From JBFWUW01 sp050247075 (GTDB lineage: Bacteria > Planctomycetota > Planctomycetia > Pirellulales > JBFWUW01): a DNA stretch of 64,000 nt. The DNA is taken from NCBI GenBank assembly GCA_050247075.1, contig JBFWUW010000018.1, forward strand, positions 35,061 through 99,060. The letters are read 5' to 3'. Below the pieces are notes generated by a model. It did not search any database. It worked only from the letters and a program-made list of their open reading frames with translations, and had not been told where the DNA came from. The position numbers were made by a program, and so were the translations under genes. Below are positions 54,150 to 62,859 of the stretch, piece by piece (positions within the stretch are counted from its first letter, which is position 1; each line of letters begins with the position of its first letter).

Positions 54150-55610
54150 ATGAATCGTTTCAACAGGCCAGCTCGGCTGCTTTGTGTAAGTGCTATGTTG
54201 TGTCTGATGGCCGCTCCGGCATGGGGGCAGGCAGACGCCGGGCCTACGGATGCCACGACCACCGTGGACGCGGCGGAACCCGCCGCCGAGGCGGTTGTTA
54301 ACAACGCCGACAACGCCTGGATATTGGTCTCATCGGCTCTGGTCCTGATGATGACGGCCCCCGGCCTGGCGATGTTCTACAGCGGCCTGGTCCGCAAAAA
54401 GAACGTGTTGGGCGTGATGATGCAGTGCGTCTTTTTGATGGGGTTGAATTCCGTCATCTGGGCCATCTATGGCTATTCGCTGTCGTTCGGCGGCAACCCC
54501 GACCCCAAAGCCCAAGACGCTAGTTACAGCCCCTGGATTGGCAACGGGGAGTACTTGTTTCTGCAAAACGCCGTGCCGGAATTCAACGAAGTAACAGGGA
54601 CGGTTGACTACCCCCCCGTCGTCGGCACCATTCCGGTGCTGACGCACATGTTGTTTCAGGGGATGTTTTTCATCATCACGCCCGCTTTGATTTGCGGTGC
54701 TTTTGCCGAGCGGATGAAGTTTAGCGCCATGGTCGTGTTCACGATCTTGTGGGGGACCGTGGTTTATTGCCCCTTGTGCCACTGGGTTTGGGACGGCGGC
54801 TTGCTGGCTTATGGTTCGCCCCATGCCAGCCCCCAGATGGGCGCTCTGGACTTTGCCGGCGGTACGGTTGTGCATATCAGTTCGGGCGTTTCGGCGTTGG
54901 TTTGCGCGCTCGTCTTGGGCAAACGCCTGGGGTTTGGCAGCGAACCGATGCCCCCCCATAATTTGACGTATACCACGATCGGCGCGGCGTTGCTGTGGGT
55001 GGGTTGGTTTGGCTTCAACGCCGGCAGTGCGTTGAGCGCCGGCAATCTGGCGGCTAGCGCGTTCGCGGCCACGCATCTTTCGGCGGCGGCCGGTACTTTG
55101 GCTTGGGCCGGCTTGGAGTGGATCATCCGCGGCAAGCCCAGCGTGTTGGGGGCTTGCTCGGGGGCGGTGGCCGGGCTGGTCTGCATTACGCCAGCATCCG
55201 GCTTCGTGCAGCCCGTGGCCAGCATGCTGATTGGCTTGGCGGGGGGCGCGGTTTGCTACTTTGCCTGCACCACACTTAAGCACAAGTTCAAGTACGACGA
55301 CTCGCTCGACGCCTTCGGCGTGCACGGCGTAGGTGGAACGCTAGGCGCAGTGCTGACGGGCGTGTTTGCCACCCGCAACGTGGCCGATCCCGCGATCAGC
55401 GGCGGCAGCCTGCTCGGCCTGACCGAGGGAGGAAAGGTGCTTCTGCCGCAGATCGTCGCCACCCTGACTACGTGGGCGCTGGCCATTGTAGCGACGTTTG
55501 TCATACTGAAGTTGATCGATGCCGTCATCGGACTGCGCGTTAAACAAGAGCAGGAAGTGGCGGGTCTCGATCTTAGCCAGCATGGCGAGGAAGGTTATAT
55601 CTTCATGTGA
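54150..55610 (+). CDS. amt: Ammonium transporter
   Basis: 486 residues from ATG at 54150. A signal-peptide-like segment (RLLCVSAMLCLMAAPAWGQA) and a polar linker precede the eleven-helix Amt core. The conserved helix 1 region AWILVSSALVLMMTAPGLAM and YSGLVRKKNV are present, and the pore histidine pair is in FAGGTVVHISSGVSAL and FGVHGVGGTLGAVLTG. Amt brings NH4+/NH3 across the inner membrane. The gene is followed by glnB, the usual PII partner. Confidence 0.95.
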   Translation: MNRFNRPARLLCVSAMLCLMAAPAWGQADAGPTDATTTVDAAEPAAEAVVNNADNAWILVSSALVLMMTAPGLAMFYSGLVRKKNVLGVMMQCVFLMGLNSVIWAIYGYSLSFGGNPDPKAQDASYSPWIGNGEYLFLQNAVPEFNEVTGTVDYPPVVGTIPVLTHMLFQGMFFIITPALICGAFAERMKFSAMVVFTILWGTVVYCPLCHWVWDGGLLAYGSPHASPQMGALDFAGGTVVHISSGVSALVCALVLGKRLGFGSEPMPPHNLTYTTIGAALLWVGWFGFNAGSALSAGNLAASAFAATHLSAAAGTLAWAGLEWIIRGKPSVLGACSGAVAGLVCITPASGFVQPVASMLIGLAGGAVCYFACTTLKHKFKYDDSLDAFGVHGVGGTLGAVLTGVFATRNVADPAISGGSLLGLTEGGKVLLPQIVATLTTWALAIVATFVILKLIDAVIGLRVKQEQEVAGLDLSQHGEEGYIFM

Positions 55611-55725
55611 TTTCGCGGCGACCTACATTTCCATTTAATCAAATTTTATGTGGCGGCGGACGCCAGGGCGAATTTAAATTTCCCTGGTGCCATCACCCGC
55701 GACCGATTCCAGCCAGGAGCCCACG

Positions 55726-56064
55726 ATGAAAAAGATCGAAGCCATTATTCGCCACTTCAAGCTGGAAGACGTCAAGAACGCCCTCTCCGCCGCGGGCGTA
55801 CTCGGCATGACCATTACCGAGGTGCGGGGTTTCGGCCGGCAGAAAGGACATACCGAGATGTACCGCGGCACGGAGTACGCCGTGGACTTTGTTCCCAAAG
55901 TCAAGGTGGAAGTCGTCGTCAGCAACGCTAACCTGCGCAGCGTGATTGAGACCATCTTGAAGACATCTCAGACGGGCCAAATTGGCGACGGCAAGATTTT
56001 TGTCACCAGCCTGGATGAGTCGATCCGCATTCGCACGGGCGAGACGGGCGAAGAAGCGCTCTAA
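55726..56064 (+). CDS. glnB: Nitrogen regulatory protein PII
   Basis: 112 residues. The ATG at 55726 has CAGGAG upstream. The T-loop has Tyr51 (GRQKGHTEMYRGTEYAVDF), the uridylylation site in other PII proteins, and the ATP-binding B-loop is TGQIGDGKIF. The C-terminus IRIRTGETGEEAL is normal. PII reads 2-oxoglutarate, ATP/ADP and nitrogen status and can plug the Amt channel. Its place directly after amt suggests the GlnK-type role. The signals for glutamine synthetase control are elsewhere. Confidence 0.96.
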   Translation: MKKIEAIIRHFKLEDVKNALSAAGVLGMTITEVRGFGRQKGHTEMYRGTEYAVDFVPKVKVEVVVSNANLRSVIETILKTSQTGQIGDGKIFVTSLDESIRIRTGETGEEAL

Positions 56065-56079
56065 CAGCTAAAGGCCCGG

Positions 56080-56655
56080 TCAGGCGGCCGGACCTTGCTC
56101 GCGCACGTGCCGCCGCAAGAAATCGAAGGCCCGCCGCTCCTGCTCGCCGCCGGTCTTGTCGATCAGTACCGCCAACCGCTCGAATTCCGCCGCGATTTGC
56201 TCCGCCGGCAATAAATGCAGCCGGGTGGCCAGTATGGCGGCTTCCACAACCGCATGTTTGGCCCGGTTGAAGCCAAAAAAATCGCGCTGCCGGCCGCTAT
56301 CGGTAACGGCCACTTCAATCCGCGTGCGCGGCTGGCTATCGTCAAGCAGCTCGACGCGAAAGGCATACCAGCGGCAGGCGTCGGCCAGAATCCAGCCATC
56401 CAGGGCGGCGGCCTTCGTCATTGGCGGCAACGGATTTGGCTGGCCAACCGCGGCTTGTGCCAACAGTTCCACGTCATCCGTCACATGCAAAACGCCGCGG
56501 CCCGTCCGCTTGAGATTGGCGTACGTTTTTGAGGACTGAAACGGTTTGAGCGTGAATCGCTGCCAGGTTTCGTCAACCTCGGGCCCCATGGGCGAAATAT
56601 TCACCGAACCATCGGCGTTGGTCGTGGTGATGATGGACTCTAGTATCATGGGCAT
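56080..56655 (-). CDS. DUF447 domain protein
   Basis: 191 residues; the start is taken at the ATG of MPMILESIITTTN. The conserved opening ESIITTTNADGSVNISPMGP is a marker of the DUF447 family, which has a split-barrel FMN-binding-like fold, and is followed by VLHVTDDVELLAQAAVG. Family members accompany tetrahydromethanopterin-linked C1 genes in methylotrophs and planctomycetes, but no such genes are nearby. It converges with the PII gene across 15 bases. No function is proven. Confidence 0.82.
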   Translation of the reverse strand: MPMILESIITTTNADGSVNISPMGPEVDETWQRFTLKPFQSSKTYANLKRTGRGVLHVTDDVELLAQAAVGQPNPLPPMTKAAALDGWILADACRWYAFRVELLDDSQPRTRIEVAVTDSGRQRDFFGFNRAKHAVVEAAILATRLHLLPAEQIAAEFERLAVLIDKTGGEQERRAFDFLRRHVREQGPAA

Positions 56656-56668
56656 GGAAAGCAGATTG

Positions 56669-56688
56669 TCGCCGTCGGAAGACGGCGA
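56669..56688 (+). repeat. Short dispersed hairpin repeat, type A copy 4
   Basis: TCGCCGTC, GGAA, GACGGCGA form an 8-base perfect stem. The following 20 bases or so (GTCGCTTTTCGCTCCG) match the flank of copy 1 at 11235. It lies just upstream of the DUF447 start, where it could form a leader hairpin. Confidence 0.55.
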
Positions 56689-56931
56689 ATCAATGAGTGT
56701 CGCTTTTCGCTCCGCGAAAAGGCGTCGGGTGGAGGGCGGGACAGCGCATCTTCTTTCAAAGACCGATCTGGCGGTTTCCGTTGGCAAGACCGTCTCACCC
56801 GTGCGCTCTTTTTCTCTCGTGGCCGGCGCTGTTTCGCGGAGCGAAACGCGACGATATTCATCACCAATTCAATTGCTGACTTAAATCGCCTCCTCCGGCT
56901 TGATGGAACCACTTCGGCCACGCCGTTCCAT

Positions 56932-58467
56932 CTAAAGCTTGATGGCGGCCCGGGCTTGCTCAATGAGCGGCGAATCGGGCTGGCTGGTGCCACGCAGGTG
57001 GTAGGTGGCCACGGCCAGCATATGCGGCCGAAAATGGGGGCTGATCAGATCGGTGTCCTCAAAGATCGCCGCTGGGTACTTGTAGTCGTGGGCGTCGGTT
57101 CCCTTGGTGATTACCAGCCGCCGGGCCGCGGTGAAGAGGACCTCGGATTGATAATACTTCCGCCCATAGGCCAACGCGCGGCTGGCCGCTTGTGGCGCGT
57201 CTCGGCCGATGGCTTCCAGAACCGATTCAGCGGCGGCCGCTTCGGAATCGGGCAGATCCGCCGGCGAAAGGCCCGTCAGCAAGGTATTGGACAACCCTTG
57301 CGGTTTGGCCGCCATGAAGTGCCGAAATTGCGTCATCCACCCGATGGCTTGCAGCAGCATCAGCACGCGGGTCTGCTGGTCGCTCGATGTGCGGAAGGCG
57401 TAATGCAATCCGTTGATGGAGGTCACGGTGTGAATGCCGTAAATACCTGGCTGGCGCAGCATCAATTCGCCCGCCATGAGATGGGCCGCATCCCAGGCCG
57501 TGGCCGCCGTCAGGCGTCCGGCCAGCAAATCGTCGTACACGGCGCTACAGGCATCGTGCGGAGCAGCTTCGCGAAACGTGGCCAGCAGTTGCTCGCTGGC
57601 CGCGGCATCGGCGGCCGGCCGCAGCCAATCCCCCGGCAAGACGCGGGTAGTATCTTGCACACGCGCTAGATTCGAGAGATAGGTTTGGCCCTCAAAGTCG
57701 TACTCGTTGACGCGCTTGCCGCGGCCGAAATCCAACAGCCCCAGCAGCAGCGACCGCAACGCCGGTTCGGCATGTTGCCAACCAATGGTTTGCAGAGTCC
57801 GCCAGGCGTTCGCCACGAAGATGGCCTTATGGCCGATGTTGCGGAAATCGCGGGCACCGTACCGCCAGAAGGCCTCGATAATCTCGTGAGAGCTGGCCTG
57901 TGACACAAGATCGGGGATAGCCCTGTCGGCACGCTCGGCGTCCCAGGCTTCCATGCCGGCATGGAACTCTTGCCAGGCCTTCTCGCGCGACAGCCCGGCC
58001 GATTGCGCTGGTGGCAGTTTGAAGTCTCCCTCGCTGACATCCTTGGCCTGCGACGCCTTGAAATCGTCGAGCGCCCAAAACAACGGCAGAAGCCGTTCCT
58101 CGGGCCGGGCGTCCAGGCTCATCTGGTTGGCCGCGTGGATCACGAACACGCAGTGAAACTTAAAGCCTGGCGGCTGCGGGTTGACATTGCGAATTCCCGC
58201 CAGAAACAAAGCCGCCAAAAAGTTACGGTACGGCAGGCCCGCTTTGAGTTGCGCGGCCAACAGCTCGAAACACTTATCGCGAGGCGTCTCTTCAATCAGC
58301 CGCACCAGCGGTTCAATCTCGGGCCGCAGCCGTACCAGGTCGGGCGTTACCTGGGCCTCGGCGGCGGAGAGGGGCGAAAGAGGCAGAAACGCGTTCAGGT
58401 CCGCCAACGAACCCGCCAACCCAGCGCCAGCCGCGGTCCCCAAGAATCCTCGACGAGTCCATCGCAT
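56932..58467 (-). CDS. Tat-exported protein of unknown function
   Basis: 511 residues. The ATG at 58467 has GGAGGG upstream and gives a twin-arginine signal (MRWTRRGFLGTAAGAGLAG). The signal means that the protein is folded before export, often with a cofactor. The mature part is mainly helical, with His-rich patches (FVIHAANQMSL; AHLMAGEL; HPHML-type). It does not match any family known to me. It lies 16 bases downstream of a sugar isomerase/epimerase gene, so they form one transcript and may share a pathway on an unknown substrate. Confidence 0.75.
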   Translation of the reverse strand: MRWTRRGFLGTAAGAGLAGSLADLNAFLPLSPLSAAEAQVTPDLVRLRPEIEPLVRLIEETPRDKCFELLAAQLKAGLPYRNFLAALFLAGIRNVNPQPPGFKFHCVFVIHAANQMSLDARPEERLLPLFWALDDFKASQAKDVSEGDFKLPPAQSAGLSREKAWQEFHAGMEAWDAERADRAIPDLVSQASSHEIIEAFWRYGARDFRNIGHKAIFVANAWRTLQTIGWQHAEPALRSLLLGLLDFGRGKRVNEYDFEGQTYLSNLARVQDTTRVLPGDWLRPAADAAASEQLLATFREAAPHDACSAVYDDLLAGRLTAATAWDAAHLMAGELMLRQPGIYGIHTVTSINGLHYAFRTSSDQQTRVLMLLQAIGWMTQFRHFMAAKPQGLSNTLLTGLSPADLPDSEAAAAESVLEAIGRDAPQAASRALAYGRKYYQSEVLFTAARRLVITKGTDAHDYKYPAAIFEDTDLISPHFRPHMLAVATYHLRGTSQPDSPLIEQARAAIKL

Positions 58468-58483
58468 GGCCAGTCCCTCCGGT

Positions 58484-59368
58484 TCAAGCAGGATTAGGTA
58501 TGTATCGTCCGCCACGGCAGCGCTGCAGGTATTCCAAGGCATGCACCTGGCCGGTCATTTCCAGTTCGTCGCGATAGACCGGATCGTGCCAGCCTTCAAT
58601 GTCGATCGCCCCCCGATAACCGGCCATCCGTAACGTGCTAAACACGTCGGCCCAATTGGTGTCGCCAAAGCCGGGCGTGCGGTGGTAGACGTAAGTCTCG
58701 CCTCCGCGAATGCCGCGCGACTTGACGATATCCCACAGCACCGTGGCGTCTTTACCATGAACGTGAAACACCTTGGCGGCCCATTGCCGCAACTGCGGCA
58801 GCGGATCAGCCAGGCTGACCATTTGGTGGCAAGGTTCCCATTCCAGGCCCAAGGCAGGGCTGGGGACTTCGTTAAACATCCGCTCCCAGGCGGCGGGCGC
58901 ATGGGCGATATTCCAATCGCCGTAGTCCCACGTTCCCCCCATGTCGCAGTTCTCAAAGGCAATCCGCACCCCGCAATCCTCGGCCCGCCGGGCCAAGGGA
59001 CCAAACACCTGGCCAAAACGGGGCAGCGATTCCGGGATTGGGCGATTCGGCAGCCGCCCCGCAAAGCCGCAGACCAGGTTGGTGCCAAACTCGCCAGCGG
59101 CGTCAATCAGGCGGCCAAAATCGTGGGCGGTACCGTCGTCGGTCAAGGGATTGCCGTACAGGCCCAGCGCGCTAACCGTGGCCGCGTGGCCCGACTCGTC
59201 CAACACTTGCCGCACTTGCCGGGCCAACAACGGCAAGTCCGCGTCGTGCAAATGCCGGCGAAAGACCAATTGAAAACTTTCAAAGCCATGCGGCAGAATC
59301 TGGCGGATGTAATCCGCGGCGTTCTGCTCGGCTTTGACGAGCGTGCCAATGGAAATGTCGCGATGCAT
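58484..59368 (-). CDS. Sugar phosphate isomerase/epimerase-like TIM barrel
   Basis: 294 residues from ATG at 59368; a TTG at 59383 adds five residues. The sequence fits the xylose-isomerase-like TIM barrel family: VRIAFENCDMGGTW, GLEWEPCHQM, FHVHGKDATV, and the late IDIEGWHDP. The Glu, His and Asp residues in these motifs are the expected metal ligands and base. Substrates of this family vary widely (inositol, keto sugars, endonuclease IV-like). No signal peptide. Cotranscribed with the Tat-exported orphan. Confidence 0.85.
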   Translation of the reverse strand: MHRDISIGTLVKAEQNAADYIRQILPHGFESFQLVFRRHLHDADLPLLARQVRQVLDESGHAATVSALGLYGNPLTDDGTAHDFGRLIDAAGEFGTNLVCGFAGRLPNRPIPESLPRFGQVFGPLARRAEDCGVRIAFENCDMGGTWDYGDWNIAHAPAAWERMFNEVPSPALGLEWEPCHQMVSLADPLPQLRQWAAKVFHVHGKDATVLWDIVKSRGIRGGETYVYHRTPGFGDTNWADVFSTLRMAGYRGAIDIEGWHDPVYRDELEMTGQVHALEYLQRCRGGRYIPNPA

Positions 59369-59457
59369 GGTCAGCGGAATCAACGCAAGGAAATCAGACG
59401 CGGCGGCCCGCGTTCGATCCTACGTCAAACATCGCGGAGGAGCAAATGGAGTGGCGA

Positions 59458-59610
59458 GTAGGGTGGGACAAGCGGAGAGCGTTCCAACCATTCACAACCG
59501 GGAGAGTCGCGATGTCCCACCAAAGACGGGTGACCTCGCGAATGATGGTGGGACATCGCGGGTAACACGCCACGAAATGGGCCGGTCGATCTCCGCTTGT
59601 CCCACCCTAC
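59458..59610. repeat. Nested inverted repeats
   Basis: Outer arms of 21 bases, perfect (59458-59478 and 59590-59610), enclose inner arms of 15 bases, perfect (59508-59522 and 59546-59560). Outer and inner arms share GGTGGGACA. The right end stops three bases before the stop codon of the EEP gene. A possible explanation is insertion of one foldback into another copy. Confidence 0.82.
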
Positions 59611-59613
59611 GCG

Positions 59614-60513
59614 CTATTCCGCCAGCCGCAACTCGGCCCAACATGCGGGATGGTCCGATGCGCCGCTGTCCACCACGCCGGCGGCCGTCGATTGCATGCC
59701 GCGGGTGAGAATCCAATCGACTCTAGATTGCCCGTCGCAGCCAGCTTGGGCCAGCGGGTCTTGGACGTCCCCGGAAATCAACAGTTGCCGCAGGATGGGA
59801 TCGTCGGAAGTAGAATTCAAATCGCCCAGCAAAATGGCCGGCGGAGGAAGTTGCAAGAACTGGCCGGCCACCAGTTTCAACTGTGCCGCCCGGTCGCGGC
59901 GGCGGTCGAGATGCACGATCAGGAAATGGAGGGTGGTGCCGTTCCAATCAAGATCGGCCTGCAACGTCGCGCGATGCCCGCGCTCTTGCGTGGCGGGTAG
60001 CGGCGTGCGCTGCCAATGCGAGACGGCGAAGCGGCTCAGCAAGCCGTTGCCGTACCAATCGCGCCCGTAGCGGCGTTCGCCCGGCGCAAATAGAGAGGTC
60101 ATCTCCAACTGGCGTCCCAGCGCGGCCGCTTGATTGTCGTTGTTCCAAACGGCACAAGCCGAGACCTCGTTCAGACCGATAAAATCGAGCCGCAGCCCCG
60201 CTAACGCCGCGGCCGTGCGGTCAAGATGTCGTTGCCCGTGTGCGTCTTTGCCCGCATGAATGTTGAACGTACCAACCCGCAATACGTCTGGCACGGGCGC
60301 CGCCGCCACGCCGGGCAGCGGGCCCCCTTGCGCGGCGGCAGCCGGCCAGCGCGAGGCCCACATGGCAATGGCGTGGACCAGCAGCACCGTAGCCAGCAAG
60401 CCCGTCACATTCCAACCGGGCATGGTGCGCGGCGGGTGGAGCCATCTCCAAGGTTGAAGATAGCGCCGAGACGTGCGTGGGCTGCGCGCTGCATGGCGCA
60501 AGGTTGTCTTCAC
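59614..60513 (-). CDS. Endonuclease/exonuclease/phosphatase-family hydrolase
   Basis: 299 residues from GTG at 60513, seven bases after GGAAAGG; ATG at 60423 is an alternative that starts right before a hydrophobic segment. One transmembrane or signal helix (VTGLLATVLLVHAIAMW) precedes the EEP domain: VGTFNIHAGK, GLNEVSACAV, YGNGLLSRF, LHFLIVHLDRR, LLGDLNSTS and the final SDHPACWAEL, with all catalytic Asn, Glu, Asp and His present. The family cuts phosphodiesters in nucleic acids, lipids or inositides. With the anchor it may act outside the cytoplasm. Confidence 0.9.
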   Translation of the reverse strand: MKTTLRHAARSPRTSRRYLQPWRWLHPPRTMPGWNVTGLLATVLLVHAIAMWASRWPAAAAQGGPLPGVAAAPVPDVLRVGTFNIHAGKDAHGQRHLDRTAAALAGLRLDFIGLNEVSACAVWNNDNQAAALGRQLEMTSLFAPGERRYGRDWYGNGLLSRFAVSHWQRTPLPATQERGHRATLQADLDWNGTTLHFLIVHLDRRRDRAAQLKLVAGQFLQLPPPAILLGDLNSTSDDPILRQLLISGDVQDPLAQAGCDGQSRVDWILTRGMQSTAAGVVDSGASDHPACWAELRLAE

Positions 60514-60555
60514 GACACGCCCTTTCCGAATTCGAAAACCATGTTCGGGGAAATT

Positions 60556-62652
60556 CTAGCGTTGCCGAATCTTGCCGCCCTGCCGCGCGGTTTCCTGCGC
60601 TGGCTGCCCTGGCCCCATCGCGCGCTGCATGAAGGCCAGGTTTGATTGGGGAACGTGCAAGGCATTGTCGTCCAACTGGCCGTCGCGAACGGCCTGTTCA
60701 ATCATTTGCAGCCCTTGCTCGCTCAGCCGTAGTGCCGCCTGGCGCTCGCCCACTTCCCAATACGAGACCGCCATGCTAACCAACGTTTCGCCGGCCCGGC
60801 CAATATCACAAGTGGGCGATTGTAGCGACTGGTTGACAAACGGCAGGGCTTTATCGAACCAGACCAACGCCTGGCGATGGTCCTTATCGTGGACCGCATG
60901 GATCACGCCCATGCGAAAGCTGACCCGGCCCAGCAAGTAACCCTGGTTGGGCGTCGGTTCGTCGTTGGCCAGGCTGGCTTGCAGATGTTCCAAGGAAAGT
61001 TGTCCGAATCGGAGGGCCTCGACATGTTGGCCGCGCAGATGGTGTGCTTGCAGCGCATCGTAAAGGGCCGCGCCCAACTGCCACTCCAACTGTTGCCGCA
61101 ACAAGGCATCATCCGTGGTGGCCAACATCGACAAACCGCTGGCCAGGGCCGTGTCGCCCCAGGCCGCCGGATCGGCTTCGCCTTGTAGCCCGACCAATGC
61201 CGCCAGGGCCTGCGATGCCAGGCGAAACTTTACCGCCGGATCATCCTGGCTGCTGCCCGCCACGGTGGCGGCCTTATCTAGCCACTTGCCGACGACCGAT
61301 TCCTTCCCCTTCCAATTGCCCCAGGCCACATCGTAGGCCATCGCCAGATGGGCCTCGACCAGCAATTGCCGCACCTGCCGGGAGATGGCCTTCCGTTTGT
61401 CATTCAAGAAGGGCTGCGCCAGTTTGATGGCCTGGGTATGGTGTTCGCTGGCCTCGCGATAGTTGCGGGCCTGGCCGGCCAGCAAGTCGCCCAACAGCAT
61501 ATGTGCCTGGGCCAGCGTCCACTGATCGATATCGGCGCGGGCGGCCAATTGGCGGGCCTGGTCCAAAGCCGCCGAATACTCACCCGCCTGATCCAGGCAG
61601 CGGACCAGCGTCATGCGATAGTCTTGGCTAGCGGGATCGCTTTCCACGGCTGCTTGTGCCGATTCCAGCGCGGCGGCCGCCTGGCCCACGGAAGTCAGCA
61701 ACCGGGCCCGCAGCCAGAGCGATTGCGCATGCTTTGGATCAAGCCGCAACGCCTGCTGGCAATCGGACAGGCCCGCGGTGACTTGCGAGTCGAGGTATAG
61801 CTCGGCACGCAAGGCGAAAGGCTCCGGGGTGAGCGGTTCCAAAATAATCTTGATAACCTCGCCCGGCGCTCCATCGGCAAAGCGAAACAAAACGCCCCGT
61901 TCTGGAAAGGCCCAACCCAGCACCTCGCCGCTTTCGTCCGCGACGGGTGCGGCCACGAAGCGGGCCAAATCCATTTCTTGCGCCACGGTCTCGGCCGAGA
62001 ACGGTTCGCGCAGGTCGAGGGCAATCGTGGCCACGATATTGTCTTTGAAGAAAATGGTCGCCTTTTCAAACGGCTCCAGGTCGAATTCTTGGCGGGCAAT
62101 GCCATCTTGTGTAATGGCCGCATTGGGCTTGCCCCAGTCGCGCTCGACCTCCGCCAAGGTCGATTCGCCCGGCTGCGCACCCTTGAGGATCATGGCTTCC
62201 GGCTTATCGAATTCCGGCGTTTGAGGTGCATCGTCCGTCGGTTCTTCAGCGGCGGGCTGCTGTTCTGGGGATGGTGCCTGCCGGCCTGCCTGGGGCCTGG
62301 GTGCCACGTCGCCAGAGGAATCGAATTCGTCATCCACGGGCGAAGGCGGCAATTCCGTCGCATCGGGCGAACCGATGGGTGTCTCGTTGCCGATCCGAAT
62401 GCGAACGGGAGGGGGCTGCGGTTTCGATTCGACGGGTGGCGCGCGGAGCGGCTTTCTGGGCCGCGAGGAGAGGTCTTCTTGATCCGATGCCACCGCGGCT
62501 TGCGGGCGGTCATCCTGGTCCGAGGCATAGACCTTCTCCGCGGCGCGCGAGCGTTGCGCTGCCGACAAGGCGGCCACCAACGTGATCGACACAACAAGTA
62601 GCGGCATCGGCCAGGCGATGGCGAGCAACGGTTGCGGCGTCTGGCGTGGCAT
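60556..62652 (-). CDS. Exported TPR-repeat protein
   Basis: 698 residues. A signal peptide (PMPLLVVSITLVAALSAAQ) precedes a Pro/Asp/Gln-rich linker of about 130 residues. A small domain follows (about 150-270: GAQPGESTLAEVERDWGKPN), probably beta-alpha. TPR-like helix pairs run from about 280 to 640 (AGLSDCQQALRLDPKHAQSL; DYRMTLVRCLDQAGEYSAAL). TPR arrays bind proteins; no partner is known. It begins about 210 bases beyond the OYE-type gene and is followed by the EEP gene. Confidence 0.82.
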   Translation of the reverse strand: MPRQTPQPLLAIAWPMPLLVVSITLVAALSAAQRSRAAEKVYASDQDDRPQAAVASDQEDLSSRPRKPLRAPPVESKPQPPPVRIRIGNETPIGSPDATELPPSPVDDEFDSSGDVAPRPQAGRQAPSPEQQPAAEEPTDDAPQTPEFDKPEAMILKGAQPGESTLAEVERDWGKPNAAITQDGIARQEFDLEPFEKATIFFKDNIVATIALDLREPFSAETVAQEMDLARFVAAPVADESGEVLGWAFPERGVLFRFADGAPGEVIKIILEPLTPEPFALRAELYLDSQVTAGLSDCQQALRLDPKHAQSLWLRARLLTSVGQAAAALESAQAAVESDPASQDYRMTLVRCLDQAGEYSAALDQARQLAARADIDQWTLAQAHMLLGDLLAGQARNYREASEHHTQAIKLAQPFLNDKRKAISRQVRQLLVEAHLAMAYDVAWGNWKGKESVVGKWLDKAATVAGSSQDDPAVKFRLASQALAALVGLQGEADPAAWGDTALASGLSMLATTDDALLRQQLEWQLGAALYDALQAHHLRGQHVEALRFGQLSLEHLQASLANDEPTPNQGYLLGRVSFRMGVIHAVHDKDHRQALVWFDKALPFVNQSLQSPTCDIGRAGETLVSMAVSYWEVGERQAALRLSEQGLQMIEQAVRDGQLDDNALHVPQSNLAFMQRAMGPGQPAQETARQGGKIRQR

Positions 62653-62859
62653 GGCTGGTACTCCGTGAACTGATCGTCATGCCAGGCGCATGACCGCTGA
62701 TGAACCGCCGGTTCCGTCGGATGGGCCGTCGGCTGCCTCCGAGAATTTTGGCGGCGTAGTATAGCGGGCTAAGATCAACGGTCCAGAGAAGTTTGCCTGC
62801 TAGCAATCACGAACTTGCCCGCTATGCGGCCGGCTGGCTAGCGATGCACCCGGCGCTAG

